NCBI RefSeq assembly: GCF_000189395.1
Contig: NZ_AEPB01000025.1
Coordinates: forward strand, 1 to 56,161
Reading direction: 5' to 3'
Length of the DNA: 56,161 nt
Origin: Planococcus donghaensis MPA1U2
GTDB taxonomy: Bacteria > Bacillota > Bacilli > Bacillales_A > Planococcaceae
Both the position numbers and the translations under genes were made by a program. The stretch's first letter is position 1, and each line of letters opens with the position of its first letter. This document shows, one piece after another, positions 9,118-18,677 of this stretch. Below the pieces are notes generated by a model that saw nothing but the letters and a program-made list of their open reading frames with translations, made no database searches and was not told where the DNA came from.

Positions 9118-10227
9118 TTACAGTTCATCAAATATAGAAACCAATCGTTCGGTGTATTTATCTTCTGTATAAAACGCTTCAAACGTATCACGGCTCTTTC
9201 TTCCAAGACGCATACGCTCTGCATCATTTGTCACCAAATCTTTTATTGCAGCTTTAACACCTTCTACTGTAGGTTCGATAACTACACCACAATCTTTGAT
9301 CAACTCTGCAATAATTCCTCGGTCCGAAGAAATAATCGGCAACCCCGCTGCCATCCCTTCAATAATAGACATCGGTTGACCTTCCACTTTATATTTGGTC
9401 GGTAACGCCATCATATCTGACTCAAGGAAAAACCGTTTTTTCTCTTCTCCTTGCTTCAACCCATGATACTGAATCAAGTGATCCACATCATTTTCTGCGA
9501 TATAATGCTTGATCTCTTGAAATTCATTTTCATTTTGAATTCCCCCAACCAAATCTAAACGTAAATTATGCCCTTCATGAATAAGCGCAGTTGTTGCTTT
9601 AATTAATTCGATATAGCCTTTTTCAAACATAAGATTACTTAAATACAAAAGAGAGATTGGTCCTTTTTTCTTACCTTGTCCCACTTCGTTTTTTAATATA
9701 AAGTCTGAAGGAATCCCATTAGAAACCACTTCTACCCGGTTGACATGACCGCGGTAATTCGGCGTCAACTTCTCACCTAATACGATGCCTACATCAATTT
9801 TACGCAATGAAGAGATGATAAACTTTTGTGTGATGCCAGAAGTAGCATCAATCGTGCCACCTAAGTTATTGCCATGCAAATGACTTACCACTTTGCCGCG
9901 CCCAAGAACTTTACATGCTTGAATCATTACACAATCACGCAATAACCCCATTTTTGTTTGTGAAATGGAAATATACAAAATTGGTTTTCTCATACGTACC
10001 GCTAAAAACCCAGAGTAAAGAATAGCTACTGAATCATTCAGCAATTTATCAAAAGAAATCGCACCAGGATGTTCAAAATCCTTCTTGCTTAAATTTATTT
10101 TTTTCACATTATATTGTTCGTGAAGTTTTTTAGAATTATACAAAGATTGAAGAGCGATGCTTTCTCCCAATATCGGAGGAGGCAAGGGCCCAACAAATAT
10201 TAAATTCCCTTTTTTTATCCTAGTCAT
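9118..10227 (-). CDS. Glycosyltransferase family 4
   Basis: Second GT-B glycosyltransferase of the operon. The C-terminal half shows SLLYLSNLMFEKGYIELIKA, a donor-domain opening, and MSIIEGMAAGLPIISSDRG, the conserved E-x7 loop that binds the nucleotide sugar. The N-terminus opens IFVGPLPPPILGESIA with the glycine-rich acceptor loop. The ATG at 10227 is chosen because AGGAGAGGTG lies 7 nt upstream, making 369 residues; the longer frame to 10281 has no ribosome site. It lies 48 bp before the next GT4 gene. Confidence 0.9.
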   Translation of the reverse strand: MTRIKKGNLIFVGPLPPPILGESIALQSLYNSKKLHEQYNVKKINLSKKDFEHPGAISFDKLLNDSVAILYSGFLAVRMRKPILYISISQTKMGLLRDCVMIQACKVLGRGKVVSHLHGNNLGGTIDATSGITQKFIISSLRKIDVGIVLGEKLTPNYRGHVNRVEVVSNGIPSDFILKNEVGQGKKKGPISLLYLSNLMFEKGYIELIKATTALIHEGHNLRLDLVGGIQNENEFQEIKHYIAENDVDHLIQYHGLKQGEEKKRFFLESDMMALPTKYKVEGQPMSIIEGMAAGLPIISSDRGIIAELIKDCGVVIEPTVEGVKAAIKDLVTNDAERMRLGRKSRDTFEAFYTEDKYTERLVSIFDEL

Positions 10228-10300
10228 ATGAAAGCACCTCTCCTGTAAATGACATCCACTTGCACAGCGGCAAAACAGCAAGCGTTAAACGTGCAGATTG

Positions 10301-11677
10301 TTAATATGAATCAGGGGAATTCAATTCACGCTTATCTACTAAATCTTTTTCGAAAGAAGAAACAACAAGATAAATGATGATAAAAACCGGTAAAATAATG
10401 ACCAATGGTTTGATGTAATAAATAAAGCCATACCAGAACACTCGCGCAATGGTCAAAACAATCCAGTAATACCCTAATGCCATCCCGAAATTACCAAAAA
10501 GTTTCTTCAAAATAACGGCTGGTGTAAAAATAATAATATATGTAACAAATGGCGCTATAATTAGCCCAAGAACTCCAAAGTTCAAATAAAATTCTCCGTA
10601 CACAAACAAACCATAATTGGTGTGAATGAGAGAAGCAACAAGATGGGCAGCTTCTGGACTCTTTGCTTCAATTCCAAGAAAAGAAGGAATCAGTTGCGGA
10701 ATATAATCGATAATTGTATAAAAATTACCGTACGTATGCGTTACTTCAACTGCAGCAGCTGTGGAATATACTAAATCTTGAACAGTTGGGTAATTGACCA
10801 AAATTGAGACCGAATCCAGAATGGCTTGCACGTCAAAAATCAAACCTGAATGTCTTACCAAACCTAAATAAGAAAAAAGCAACAATCCTCCTGCGATCAA
10901 TGCTACTTTTTTAAACGAAAAGCTCGATTTAATCACATCTAATTTTTTAGTAGCTGTTAACAGCAAATATAAAATCAATAGTAAACCTAAAATATCAACT
11001 CGTGCATAGTGAGACAATAACCAAAAAGGGACAAATAAAATCGCGAATTTTCGTAAACCACTTTCTTTTACGCCCATCAGCACGAAGAAATAGGAAATAA
11101 CCACAACAGAATTCCAGGCATTTCCGGGCAACAAGCTCGGTGAAAGTTCGTTATACGTGCCTCCAGGTAAATCTGGCAAATAGATGATTGCAGAAATTAT
11201 AGCTAATCCACTAAACAGCCAAGTCGCTAACAAACTATGCACCGTTCCAGAGTAATACGCCAAAATTTTAGCATCGTAATTGCCATACGTTTTGTTCGTT
11301 ATCCATAGTAAAATTGACCAAACATAGTAGAAAAATAGCGCACTGAAGGCCAATATATGAAAGTGTCGTTCTATCAGATGGGTGCGATCATTAAATAAGG
11401 GCTGTACTTCTCCAATGGGTGCATAGCCTAATATGCTAACGATCGGCAAAAATAAAAGCACAAGTGAAAAGGAAGAAAATCCTACCTTAAAAATATATAT
11501 ATCCATTAATAGCTTGAAGGAAAAAATAATTAAAATGAACAAATTCCATGGATCATCAGCATCGAAAACCTGACCTATTTGAAGCAAATAATAGATCACT
11601 GAAATCCCAGTTATTAAATTGACGATGATAAATAGGACTTTTTCAAATCGATCATCGGCTTCCATATGCTTTTCCAT
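10301..11677 (-). CDS. Wzy-like polysaccharide polymerase (O-antigen polymerase type)
   Basis: Integral membrane protein of 458 residues with roughly ten to twelve hydrophobic segments and a large central loop (about residues 275-350), the topology of Wzy/O-antigen polymerases, which link lipid-carried repeat units outside the membrane. No sharp sequence signature is available for this family, so the call rests on topology and on position between glycosyltransferases in a locus with two Wzx flippases. An AAAGGAATGAG site precedes the ATG. Confidence 0.8.
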   Translation of the reverse strand: MEKHMEADDRFEKVLFIIVNLITGISVIYYLLQIGQVFDADDPWNLFILIIFSFKLLMDIYIFKVGFSSFSLVLLFLPIVSILGYAPIGEVQPLFNDRTHLIERHFHILAFSALFFYYVWSILLWITNKTYGNYDAKILAYYSGTVHSLLATWLFSGLAIISAIIYLPDLPGGTYNELSPSLLPGNAWNSVVVISYFFVLMGVKESGLRKFAILFVPFWLLSHYARVDILGLLLILYLLLTATKKLDVIKSSFSFKKVALIAGGLLLFSYLGLVRHSGLIFDVQAILDSVSILVNYPTVQDLVYSTAAAVEVTHTYGNFYTIIDYIPQLIPSFLGIEAKSPEAAHLVASLIHTNYGLFVYGEFYLNFGVLGLIIAPFVTYIIIFTPAVILKKLFGNFGMALGYYWIVLTIARVFWYGFIYYIKPLVIILPVFIIIYLVVSSFEKDLVDKRELNSPDSY

Positions 11678-11734
11678 AGTCTCATTCCTTTATTTATTAT
11701 TCTCTTTTTTAACACCCTATTGCTCCCTCCTCCT

Positions 11735-12706
11735 TTAGGAGGGTACATCTGCAGAGAACAATTCGGATTTTTTATTGTTTTTTTTAGATTGCCTATATAG
11801 ATAGGTCAAAACTTTCATGTGTAAAAACGTGCTAAGGTAATAGAATAGAAAATTCAATGACATTCGGTCATTTTTATATCCTTCTACTAATATTTTTCGA
11901 GATAATTGTACGGTTTCCTTATTTTGACCGATAATCCCCGTCCGAAACACAACTTTCCAAATCGTTAACGTAAAACGATGAAAAGTAGATTTCCGCTGCT
12001 GCATCGCTAGTTTTTTATACTTCTCAAAAATACTTACATGTCCCTTGAGCACGGAAGCTTTATTGGTCGTAATTCGCTCTCCACTATGATGATAAAATAA
12101 CACCATACTGTCTTTAACGAAATCGAATTTTGTAACTTGGGCCAAACGGATATACAAATCCCAGTCTTGACAGCTGGGCAAACCAGAATCAAATCCTTCG
12201 ATTTGATCTAATACTTCTTTCCTAACTAATACCGAAGAAGTTGTATCGATATAATTAAACTCGAGTAATTTAGATAGAATATCACCGCGATATTCCGGAA
12301 TAATTTTACGAGTAGGCTGATTGTTTTCATCGACTACTTGCACCCCTGTATAAACCACTCCAACATCTGGTTCGTCATGAAATTTCTCCAACTGCTTTTC
12401 AATTTTTTCTGGTAGCCACTGATCATCTGAATCTAAAAAACCGATGAAATTTCCAGTCGCTCTTTTTAGACCGGTGTTTCTCGCTTCCGATCCACCCTTG
12501 TTAACTTCATGCTTCAAGTAAATAATCCGGTCATCTGTCATTTCTGCCACAACAGCTGCCGTATCATCTGTTGAAAAATCATCAATAATGATGATTTCCA
12601 AATTTTGATGACTTTGTTTTTCTAAACTTTCTACAGCTTTTTTCAGCAGTTCCGAACGATTGAACGTTGGAATAATAACACTGACTTTGTCATTTAAGGT
12701 CACCAT
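11735..12706 (-). CDS. Glycosyltransferase family 2
   Basis: Inverting GT-A glycosyltransferase of 323 residues. It begins VSVIIPTFNRSELLKKAVES, has IIIDDFSTDDT for nucleotide binding, and GFLDSDDQWLPEK with the metal-binding DxD. A Q-D-W-D motif (CQDWDLYIRL) near residue 180 corresponds to the catalytic-base region. The C-terminal part is basic and amphipathic and may contact the membrane. GGAGGGA lies upstream of the ATG. It sits between gmd and the polymerase gene. Confidence 0.92.
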   Translation of the reverse strand: MVTLNDKVSVIIPTFNRSELLKKAVESLEKQSHQNLEIIIIDDFSTDDTAAVVAEMTDDRIIYLKHEVNKGGSEARNTGLKRATGNFIGFLDSDDQWLPEKIEKQLEKFHDEPDVGVVYTGVQVVDENNQPTRKIIPEYRGDILSKLLEFNYIDTTSSVLVRKEVLDQIEGFDSGLPSCQDWDLYIRLAQVTKFDFVKDSMVLFYHHSGERITTNKASVLKGHVSIFEKYKKLAMQQRKSTFHRFTLTIWKVVFRTGIIGQNKETVQLSRKILVEGYKNDRMSLNFLFYYLSTFLHMKVLTYLYRQSKKNNKKSELFSADVPS

Positions 12707-12745
12707 TGCACTTTATCCCTCCACCCGTTAAGGAACCCGCTCTGT

Positions 12746-13810
12746 TTAGTATTCGCTAATTGCACTCTTTTTTTTGTTTACTAAATTACAATCATGTGTC
12801 ACCATAATTTCCACTAACTCTTCAAAAGAAGTCGCTGTTGGATTCCATCCAAGTAGCTTTTTCGCTTTTGAAGGATCGCCCAGTAACTGCTCAACCTCAG
12901 CTAAACGGAAATATTCAGGATTCACTTCAACTACAACTTCTCCAGTCTTTGCATTAAAGCCTTTCTCATCGATACCTTCTCCTTGCCACTCTACTTCGAT
13001 TCCCGCATGTTTAAATGCCAGTGTCGCGAACTCACGTACTGTATGCATTTCTCCAGTTGCGATGACGAAATCTTCTGGCGTATCGTGTTGCAACATTAAC
13101 CACATACATTCTACATAATCCTTGGCATAACCCCAGTCTCGCCTTGCATCAAGGTTCCCGAGTAACAATTTGTCTTGCTTGCCATTCGAAATACGCGCAG
13201 CAGCCATTGTAATTTTACGTGTTACGAATGTTTCTCCACGTCGTTCAGATTCATGATTAAAAAGAATGCCATTTACTGCGAACATGTCATAAGATTCTCG
13301 GTAGTTTTTCGTGATCCAATAGCCGTATAATTTCGCCACTCCATAAGGAGAACGCGGATAAAATGGCGTGGTTTCTCGTTGTGGAACTTCTTGCACTTTC
13401 CCATATAATTCTGAAGTAGAAGCTTGATAAATACGCGTCTTTTTTTCCAACCCAAGAATACGCACTGCTTCTAAAATGCGCAAAGTCCCAATTCCATCAA
13501 CATCTGCTGTATATTCAGGCGTCTCAAACGATACTTTCACATGAGACATGGCTGCTAAATTGTAAATTTCATCTGGTTTAATTTCACTGATTAGTCGAAT
13601 GATATTAGAAGTATCTGTCATATCCCCATAATGAATATAAAAGTTGTCACTCGATTTTAACTCTTCAATATATAAGTGCTCAATGCGTCCTGTATTGAAA
13701 CTTGAACTTCTCCGAATGATGCCGTGCACCTCGTAACCTTTTTCTAATAAGAAATCTGATAGAAACGAACCGTCTTGACCGTTTACTCCAGTAATCAATG
13801 CTTTTTTCAT
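12746..13810 (-). CDS. gmd: GDP-mannose 4,6-dehydratase
   Basis: Converts GDP-D-mannose to GDP-4-keto-6-deoxy-D-mannose, the substrate of the adjacent Fcl. Extended SDR enzyme with the NADP motif TGVNGQDGS at the N-terminus, the [14 protein letters not shown] segment and the catalytic Tyr-Lys in [10 protein letters not shown]. The ATG at 13810 has AAGGGGGA upstream; the frame extends to 13858, inside the upstream gene, without a ribosome site. About 355 residues, the family norm. Confidence 0.95.
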   Translation of the reverse strand: MKKALITGVNGQDGSFLSDFLLEKGYEVHGIIRRSSSFNTGRIEHLYIEELKSSDNFYIHYGDMTDTSNIIRLISEIKPDEIYNLAAMSHVKVSFETPEYTADVDGIGTLRILEAVRILGLEKKTRIYQASTSELYGKVQEVPQRETTPFYPRSPYGVAKLYGYWITKNYRESYDMFAVNGILFNHESERRGETFVTRKITMAAARISNGKQDKLLLGNLDARRDWGYAKDYVECMWLMLQHDTPEDFVIATGEMHTVREFATLAFKHAGIEVEWQGEGIDEKGFNAKTGEVVVEVNPEYFRLAEVEQLLGDPSKAKKLLGWNPTATSFEELVEIMVTHDCNLVNKKKSAISEY

Positions 13811-13821
13811 AATGATCCCCC

Positions 13822-14763
13822 TTATAATCGTACTTTCTCTGTCTGTTCTAAAAACCAATCATAAGCCATTTTCAATCCATCATCTAATGAGATTTTTGCT
13901 TCCCAGCCAAGACTTGTTAGTCGACTAACGTCCACTAACTTACGCGGTGTACCATCAGGTTTCGATGTATTAAAGACGATTTCACCCTCATAGCCAACTG
14001 TTTCCCTTACTTTTTCAGCAAGCTCTTTAATCGAAATATCTCTGCCTACACCGATATTTACCAAATCGTTTCCGTCGTAAGTATTCATTAAGTAAATGGC
14101 TGCATCTGCCAAATCATCAGAGTAAAGAAATTCTCGCTTTGGTGATCCAGTGCCCCAAACTTCAACAGCTTCAGATTGAGAGACTTTCGCTTCATGAAAT
14201 TTCCGAATTAGCGCAGGTAGCACGTGTGAACTTGTTAAGTCGAAATTATCATTCGGACCAAATAAGTTTGTCGGCATGATCGATATAAAGTTTGTGCCGT
14301 ATTGACGGTTATAAGATTGACACATTTTAATGCCTGCTATTTTAGCAATAGCATACGGCTCGTTAGTTGGCTCAAGTTCCCCAGTCAATAAAGAATCTTC
14401 TTTCATCGGTTGTTCTGCAAGCCTTGGATAAATACACGTACTGCCTAAAAACAGCAATTTTTTTACCCCATTCCGATGAGCAGCATCAATCACGTTTGTT
14501 TGAATCATTATATTGTCTCGGATGAACTCTGCTGGATAATCATTGTTTGCAACAATCCCACCAACTTTTGCAGCTGCTAAAAAAACGTAATCTGGTCGTT
14601 GCTCTTGAAAAAAAGCATCAACTTGATTGGAGTTTGTCAAATCCATTTCTTTACTGGTTCTAAATACCAGATTGTGATAGCCATTTTCTTGTAAGTTCCG
14701 TACAATTGCTGACCCTACAAGTCCGCGATGTCCCGCTACGTAGATTTTTGACTCCAAGTTCAT
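13822..14763 (-). CDS. fcl: GDP-L-fucose synthase
   Basis: Epimerises and reduces GDP-4-keto-6-deoxymannose to GDP-L-fucose. SDR protein with the NADP motif GHRGLVGSA and the catalytic Tyr-Lys in [16 protein letters not shown] and the LFGPNDNFD segment are family-typical. The ATG at 14763 has AAAGGTGGGG upstream; the frame extends to 14805 without support. It is the first gene of the operon, with gmd 12 bp downstream. The 265-bp region upstream contains the promoter module shared with the other large operon. Confidence 0.95.
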   Translation of the reverse strand: MNLESKIYVAGHRGLVGSAIVRNLQENGYHNLVFRTSKEMDLTNSNQVDAFFQEQRPDYVFLAAAKVGGIVANNDYPAEFIRDNIMIQTNVIDAAHRNGVKKLLFLGSTCIYPRLAEQPMKEDSLLTGELEPTNEPYAIAKIAGIKMCQSYNRQYGTNFISIMPTNLFGPNDNFDLTSSHVLPALIRKFHEAKVSQSEAVEVWGTGSPKREFLYSDDLADAAIYLMNTYDGNDLVNIGVGRDISIKELAEKVRETVGYEGEIVFNTSKPDGTPRKLVDVSRLTSLGWEAKISLDDGLKMAYDWFLEQTEKVRL

Positions 14764-14910
14764 AAATACCCCACCTTTTTTAGCTATTACCTTGCACGAA
14801 AACAAAAGGAATTACTGTTTATATCATTATCTGTTAAAGAAGTATTCATATTAAACAGAAAAAACCATTATACCCAAGACTTTTTACTTACTAATGGCGT
14901 TTATTTTCTT

Positions 14911-14957
14911 ATTCTACCATACAATAGTCTAAATATTACAGATTATTTAGACTATTT
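14911..14957 (-). promoter_or_regulatory. Shared EPS promoter module (fcl operon copy)
   Basis: About 47 bp that align at roughly 40 positions with 23446-23492. On the minus strand it contains an inverted repeat (AATAGTCTAAAT / ATTTAGACTATT, 14923-14956) immediately upstream of an extended -10 (TGGTAGAAT). The distance to the first start codon is about 150 nt, similar to the other copy. I read it as promoter plus activator or repressor site. A second -10-like TATAAT lies at 14872-14867. Confidence 0.5.
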
Positions 14958-15027
14958 GATGTTTTATGTTATTAATTTAAAATGCTTCCTTACTATCGAG
15001 TATATAAATGATTTTTCTACTCTTGAA

Positions 15028-16503
15028 TCAAACTTGTTTTACTAACGTCTTTTTTCGAAAAAACCCTTTTACTTCCGCTACTAATTCTCGTTGATTTAAT
15101 AACAGCAATACCCCATAAATCAGTCCACCAATAATCGCGTCAACAATGATGATGCCGACCTCTCCAACTTCTGTTAGCTGAGAATTCAACAAATACAAGA
15201 ATGCCAGCATAATAACTGAATGGACGACAGGCTTAGCAATCGAGAGATTTAATTCCCGTAAACTGTCTCCAATAATTTGACGGATCCGCACATAATAACT
15301 GACATAAAACAACAGCATTCTAAGCAACCCGACTGCAATCGCAACAATAAAAATCTCACCAGACAACCCTGCTAAAAATACGACCACTGGAATAATCCCT
15401 AGTTGAAACAATTGCCAATAAAAACTCCACCTTACTTTGCCAACGGCGATAAACAAGCTGCCGCTTGGATTTCCTAAAGCTTTAAATAATCCGTACAAGC
15501 AAAGAATTTGGATAATCAGAACACTTTCTCCCCAGTCTTCACCAAGTAGAAGCGGAACGGCGTAGGGCGCAAGAACAATAACTCCCGCCAACAGGGGCGC
15601 ATTAAAGCTCGTTAACATGTTCGTAATTAATAAATACGTCTTTCTCAATTTACGTTGATCCAATTGAATTTTTGAAAAAACAGGAAATGCTACTCGGTTA
15701 ATCATGGAGTTGAGTTTTTGAACCGGCTGCATGATCAGATTCATGGCCATGCTGTAATAACCAAGCGCAACGGGACCTAACATAACACCAACAACCATTT
15801 GATCAATTTTAGTGGTAAAATAATTGATACTTGTTGAACCTAAACGATACAAGCCAAAGCTAACAAAGTCTTTAATCGCATTCCACGAAAAGACAAACTG
15901 AGGTCGAGTATTTGAATTTCGGAAGCCAGCAACAACCCACGGCACACTTCTAAATAGCGACATGACAATGTGTCCATAAACGAGTGACCAGGCACCTAGA
16001 GTGGTAAAAGCGGCTAAGTAAACCGTTAACAAGACGCCAATTGTTGTTGCCAAAATTTCATTTTTAGTAATTTGTGCAAATTCCAGTTTTTTGGTCGCCA
16101 GTGTTTGAAACTGCAATCCAAACGGTAAGATGATAAAACTAATCCCAACCACTTGGATCATGCCAGTTAAGCTCGGTTCGTTAAACATCAGCGCAATCGC
16201 TGGAGCTAATAGGAATAAGACGAGGAACAAGACACATCCGACAAAAATAGAAAACCAGTACAAACTAGACAACTCTAGTTTGTTGATTTTTTCTTTTTGA
16301 ATAATGGCGTCTGTTATCCCCATTTCCAAGAACAATTGCGAAAATTGAATTACGATTTGCACCATAGCAATCAGCCCAAAGATTTCCGGACCCAATACCC
16401 TACCTAAAATCAGCAGCTGGGCGATTTGGAGAACGCTCGTTACGAGCATCGATATAGAAGTAAGTTTGACACTAGTTACTGCTTTGTTTTTTAAAGATGC
16501 CAT
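15028..16503 (-). CDS. Wzx-type polysaccharide flippase (copy 1)
   Basis: Membrane protein of 491 residues with about 12-14 transmembrane segments, of the MATE/MOP-like polysaccharide transport family (WzxC type), which moves undecaprenyl-linked repeat units across the membrane. The N-terminal region (LTSISMLVTSVLQIAQLLILGRVLGPEIFG) and the central DQMVVGVMLGPVALGYYSMA stretch are typical. An AGAGGA site precedes the ATG. It is the last gene of a unit whose first gene is a second flippase of the same family, so one cluster carries two. Confidence 0.92.
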   Translation of the reverse strand: MASLKNKAVTSVKLTSISMLVTSVLQIAQLLILGRVLGPEIFGLIAMVQIVIQFSQLFLEMGITDAIIQKEKINKLELSSLYWFSIFVGCVLFLVLFLLAPAIALMFNEPSLTGMIQVVGISFIILPFGLQFQTLATKKLEFAQITKNEILATTIGVLLTVYLAAFTTLGAWSLVYGHIVMSLFRSVPWVVAGFRNSNTRPQFVFSWNAIKDFVSFGLYRLGSTSINYFTTKIDQMVVGVMLGPVALGYYSMAMNLIMQPVQKLNSMINRVAFPVFSKIQLDQRKLRKTYLLITNMLTSFNAPLLAGVIVLAPYAVPLLLGEDWGESVLIIQILCLYGLFKALGNPSGSLFIAVGKVRWSFYWQLFQLGIIPVVVFLAGLSGEIFIVAIAVGLLRMLLFYVSYYVRIRQIIGDSLRELNLSIAKPVVHSVIMLAFLYLLNSQLTEVGEVGIIIVDAIIGGLIYGVLLLLNQRELVAEVKGFFRKKTLVKQV

Positions 16504-16524
16504 AAGCCATTCCTCTAATCCGGT

Positions 16525-18639
16525 TTAATATAGAATTTTTCTCCACATATTTCGTCGTTGCTTTGGGAAGATCCCATAAGGACGGTCTTCTGCAAAATCT
16601 TCTGGAAATCCGTTAAGATCAAACGAATCATTCACGCTTGGTGGTAGTTGCTCGTATTGATATAAAAACTCAAAATCGATTAACCTTAATCCTTCAGATG
16701 TCAGCAATATGTTCCCGGGATGAAAATCAATTAGCGCATACCCTTTGTTGTAGAAAAATTCGTTAATGCGGAAAATTTCTTGTTTATGTTTTCGTTTTAA
16801 AATTTGTTTTTTAATATGCCAGCTTTCCGTTAATGGATTTGTTTTCAAATAAGGAACAATAATGTAGTTTTCTCCGCTGCTAATCAACTTCGGAATAAAT
16901 TCACATTCCTTACTCAACTCACCGTAAACGAATTTCTCTCGTTCCAAGAACCGTTCTTTGCCTGCTTTGTATGTCTTTTTCACAGCTTTACGCCCTTGAT
17001 ATTCAATAATTTCTACTTTAGCGCGACGCTTTTTCTCTGAAACGTCAGCAATTACCTTTTCCTCTGTTCGGTAAGCTTTATCCCAAGCCATCACAATGTC
17101 TTTTACTTCTGATAAAAGATCGGGAGCGACCGCTGTGATATAATCCAATGCTTCAATTTCATCATCTGCACTATGAAGCGGGTTGGCACGCTGTTCGTTA
17201 ACTAAAGCAAAGTTAATCTCTGAACGCAGTTGTTCTTTCAACAAATAATGTTGATTGGAAACATGGGGATACTTTTTCTTCATTTTTGCAGGTAATGGTT
17301 TGGGGTGATAATCATACATGACCAGTAAGGTGGACGGCTTTCCGCCACTCACTGGCCATGGTCCTTGCCCCCAATTTCCGCCTCTCAAGTTTTGAGTTGC
17401 GTTTCTTTTTTGTTCTTCATTGAGTGGAATGGCTCGAATAAGGCATAGTCCGTTACGCTCAAACCAATCAATCATTTTATCGGTCAATTCACGTTCATCT
17501 GCCCATTCTCTTACGACAAACACCATCAATTCTCCGTCTTTTTCAAAATTGTGCTCACTCGACTTAATAATCGACTCAAGCCAATTGCCACTGACCCCGA
17601 TTAATTTACGAATTGTGTCTGTAGAAGGGGCCCAACCTTTTTCCTCAAGAAACTGATGGAAATATTCCAAGCTGATTTCATCAAGCTTATGGCCGGTTTC
17701 ATTTGCTAAACGTTTTAAAATCCCTGGATAATCATGATCCTGTGGAATCTGCTTCACTGAGCCACCCGATTTTGCAGGAATTCCTGATTTTTCGCCTTTA
17801 TGATAAACTGCGTGATACATCAAACTAAACAAATGATGATCGGCTGACGGTACGTAATACTTGTTGTTCCAGAGCTGTCGCTGATCCAATATGACCTCTC
17901 CAATGTACGGAGGATAATAAGCAATGTTTTTAAAATTACTTCCCATCAGCCCGCCCACACTGTAAATATCAAAAGGCAAAATCCCAACTTTTTCGTTTAA
18001 TAAGTCTCTTACCTTTTCGATATGTTCGTCGGCAATTAATAAATCTACATCCTCGTCCAACTCTAAAAATGGCAATTCATCAAACCAACGTAAAATCACA
18101 TAATTCAACTGGCGTTGGTTAAGTATTTCAAAGAAATTCTCGAGGCCAAGTTCGGGCGACAAATATTGTCGTGCTTGCTTTTCTTTTCGATGTCCCCGCT
18201 TAAAGACGATGCTAGTTCGCGTACCTCCTAAATGATCCGTAAAATTTTCAAAGCGGAAATCCCACTTTTTCTTTCTGGCTAGTTTATAAGCCCATAGAGG
18301 TAAAAAGCTTGCTCGATCAATCATTTTTGCAGGCGTAAAAAGAATGACCTCTGCAGAAGAATGGAAAGCATTTTTCAAATCAAGAAAATCAGCTTTGTTG
18401 ATTACCAATACTTCTGCATTGTTTTTATAAGTAAGTGTTTTCTCATTGGCATAATAAAGATCTGGATTTCGACTTGTCACAGACTTTTGTGTGCAAATCC
18501 CTAAATAATTCTCATATCCTGCACTGGCAAGCTGTTTTTTCATACTACTCGTTTCAGCATTAAACTCCAGTATTTTTACTGACTGCTTTGTTGGATACGC
18601 ATTCGTTATATATTCACAAATTGTTGGCTGATTTGCCAT
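16525..18639 (-). CDS. Multidomain protein: MTase-like, nucleotidyltransferase-like, NDK-like and C-terminal kinase-like domains
   Basis: 704-residue soluble protein of unknown function; I recognise parts only. Residues 20-147 look like a degenerate class I methyltransferase fold. Residues 165-285 contain LDEDVDLLIA (Asp197, Asp199), the metal-binding pattern of nucleotidyltransferase-fold proteins. Residues 372-515 resemble a nucleoside diphosphate kinase fold: a hydrophobic strand, FERNGLCLIRAIPLN, and PLHSADDEIEALDYI, which recalls the NDK HGSDS-x-E-x-A-x-x-E-I segment. Residues 540-704 are protein-kinase-like: KKTY lysine (554/555), Glu567, LIDFHPGN (Asp638, Asn643), and LIDFEF (Asp655), so the key catalytic residues look intact. 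It sits between rfbB and a flippase, 21 bp from the flippase gene, with an AAGGGGGA ribosome site. A role in modifying the repeat unit (for instance sugar phosphorylation) is inference. Confidence 0.6.
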   Translation of the reverse strand: MANQPTICEYITNAYPTKQSVKILEFNAETSSMKKQLASAGYENYLGICTQKSVTSRNPDLYYANEKTLTYKNNAEVLVINKADFLDLKNAFHSSAEVILFTPAKMIDRASFLPLWAYKLARKKKWDFRFENFTDHLGGTRTSIVFKRGHRKEKQARQYLSPELGLENFFEILNQRQLNYVILRWFDELPFLELDEDVDLLIADEHIEKVRDLLNEKVGILPFDIYSVGGLMGSNFKNIAYYPPYIGEVILDQRQLWNNKYYVPSADHHLFSLMYHAVYHKGEKSGIPAKSGGSVKQIPQDHDYPGILKRLANETGHKLDEISLEYFHQFLEEKGWAPSTDTIRKLIGVSGNWLESIIKSSEHNFEKDGELMVFVVREWADERELTDKMIDWFERNGLCLIRAIPLNEEQKRNATQNLRGGNWGQGPWPVSGGKPSTLLVMYDYHPKPLPAKMKKKYPHVSNQHYLLKEQLRSEINFALVNEQRANPLHSADDEIEALDYITAVAPDLLSEVKDIVMAWDKAYRTEEKVIADVSEKKRRAKVEIIEYQGRKAVKKTYKAGKERFLEREKFVYGELSKECEFIPKLISSGENYIIVPYLKTNPLTESWHIKKQILKRKHKQEIFRINEFFYNKGYALIDFHPGNILLTSEGLRLIDFEFLYQYEQLPPSVNDSFDLNGFPEDFAEDRPYGIFPKQRRNMWRKILY

Positions 18640-18677
18640 TACCTTATTCCCCCTTGTCCCCCGGCAGATCTTGATTG

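Noticed and set aside
14923-14956. Intrinsic terminator after flippase copy 1
   Set aside because: The hairpin has no T-run on the minus strand and belongs to a module also found upstream of another operon, so a promoter element fits better.
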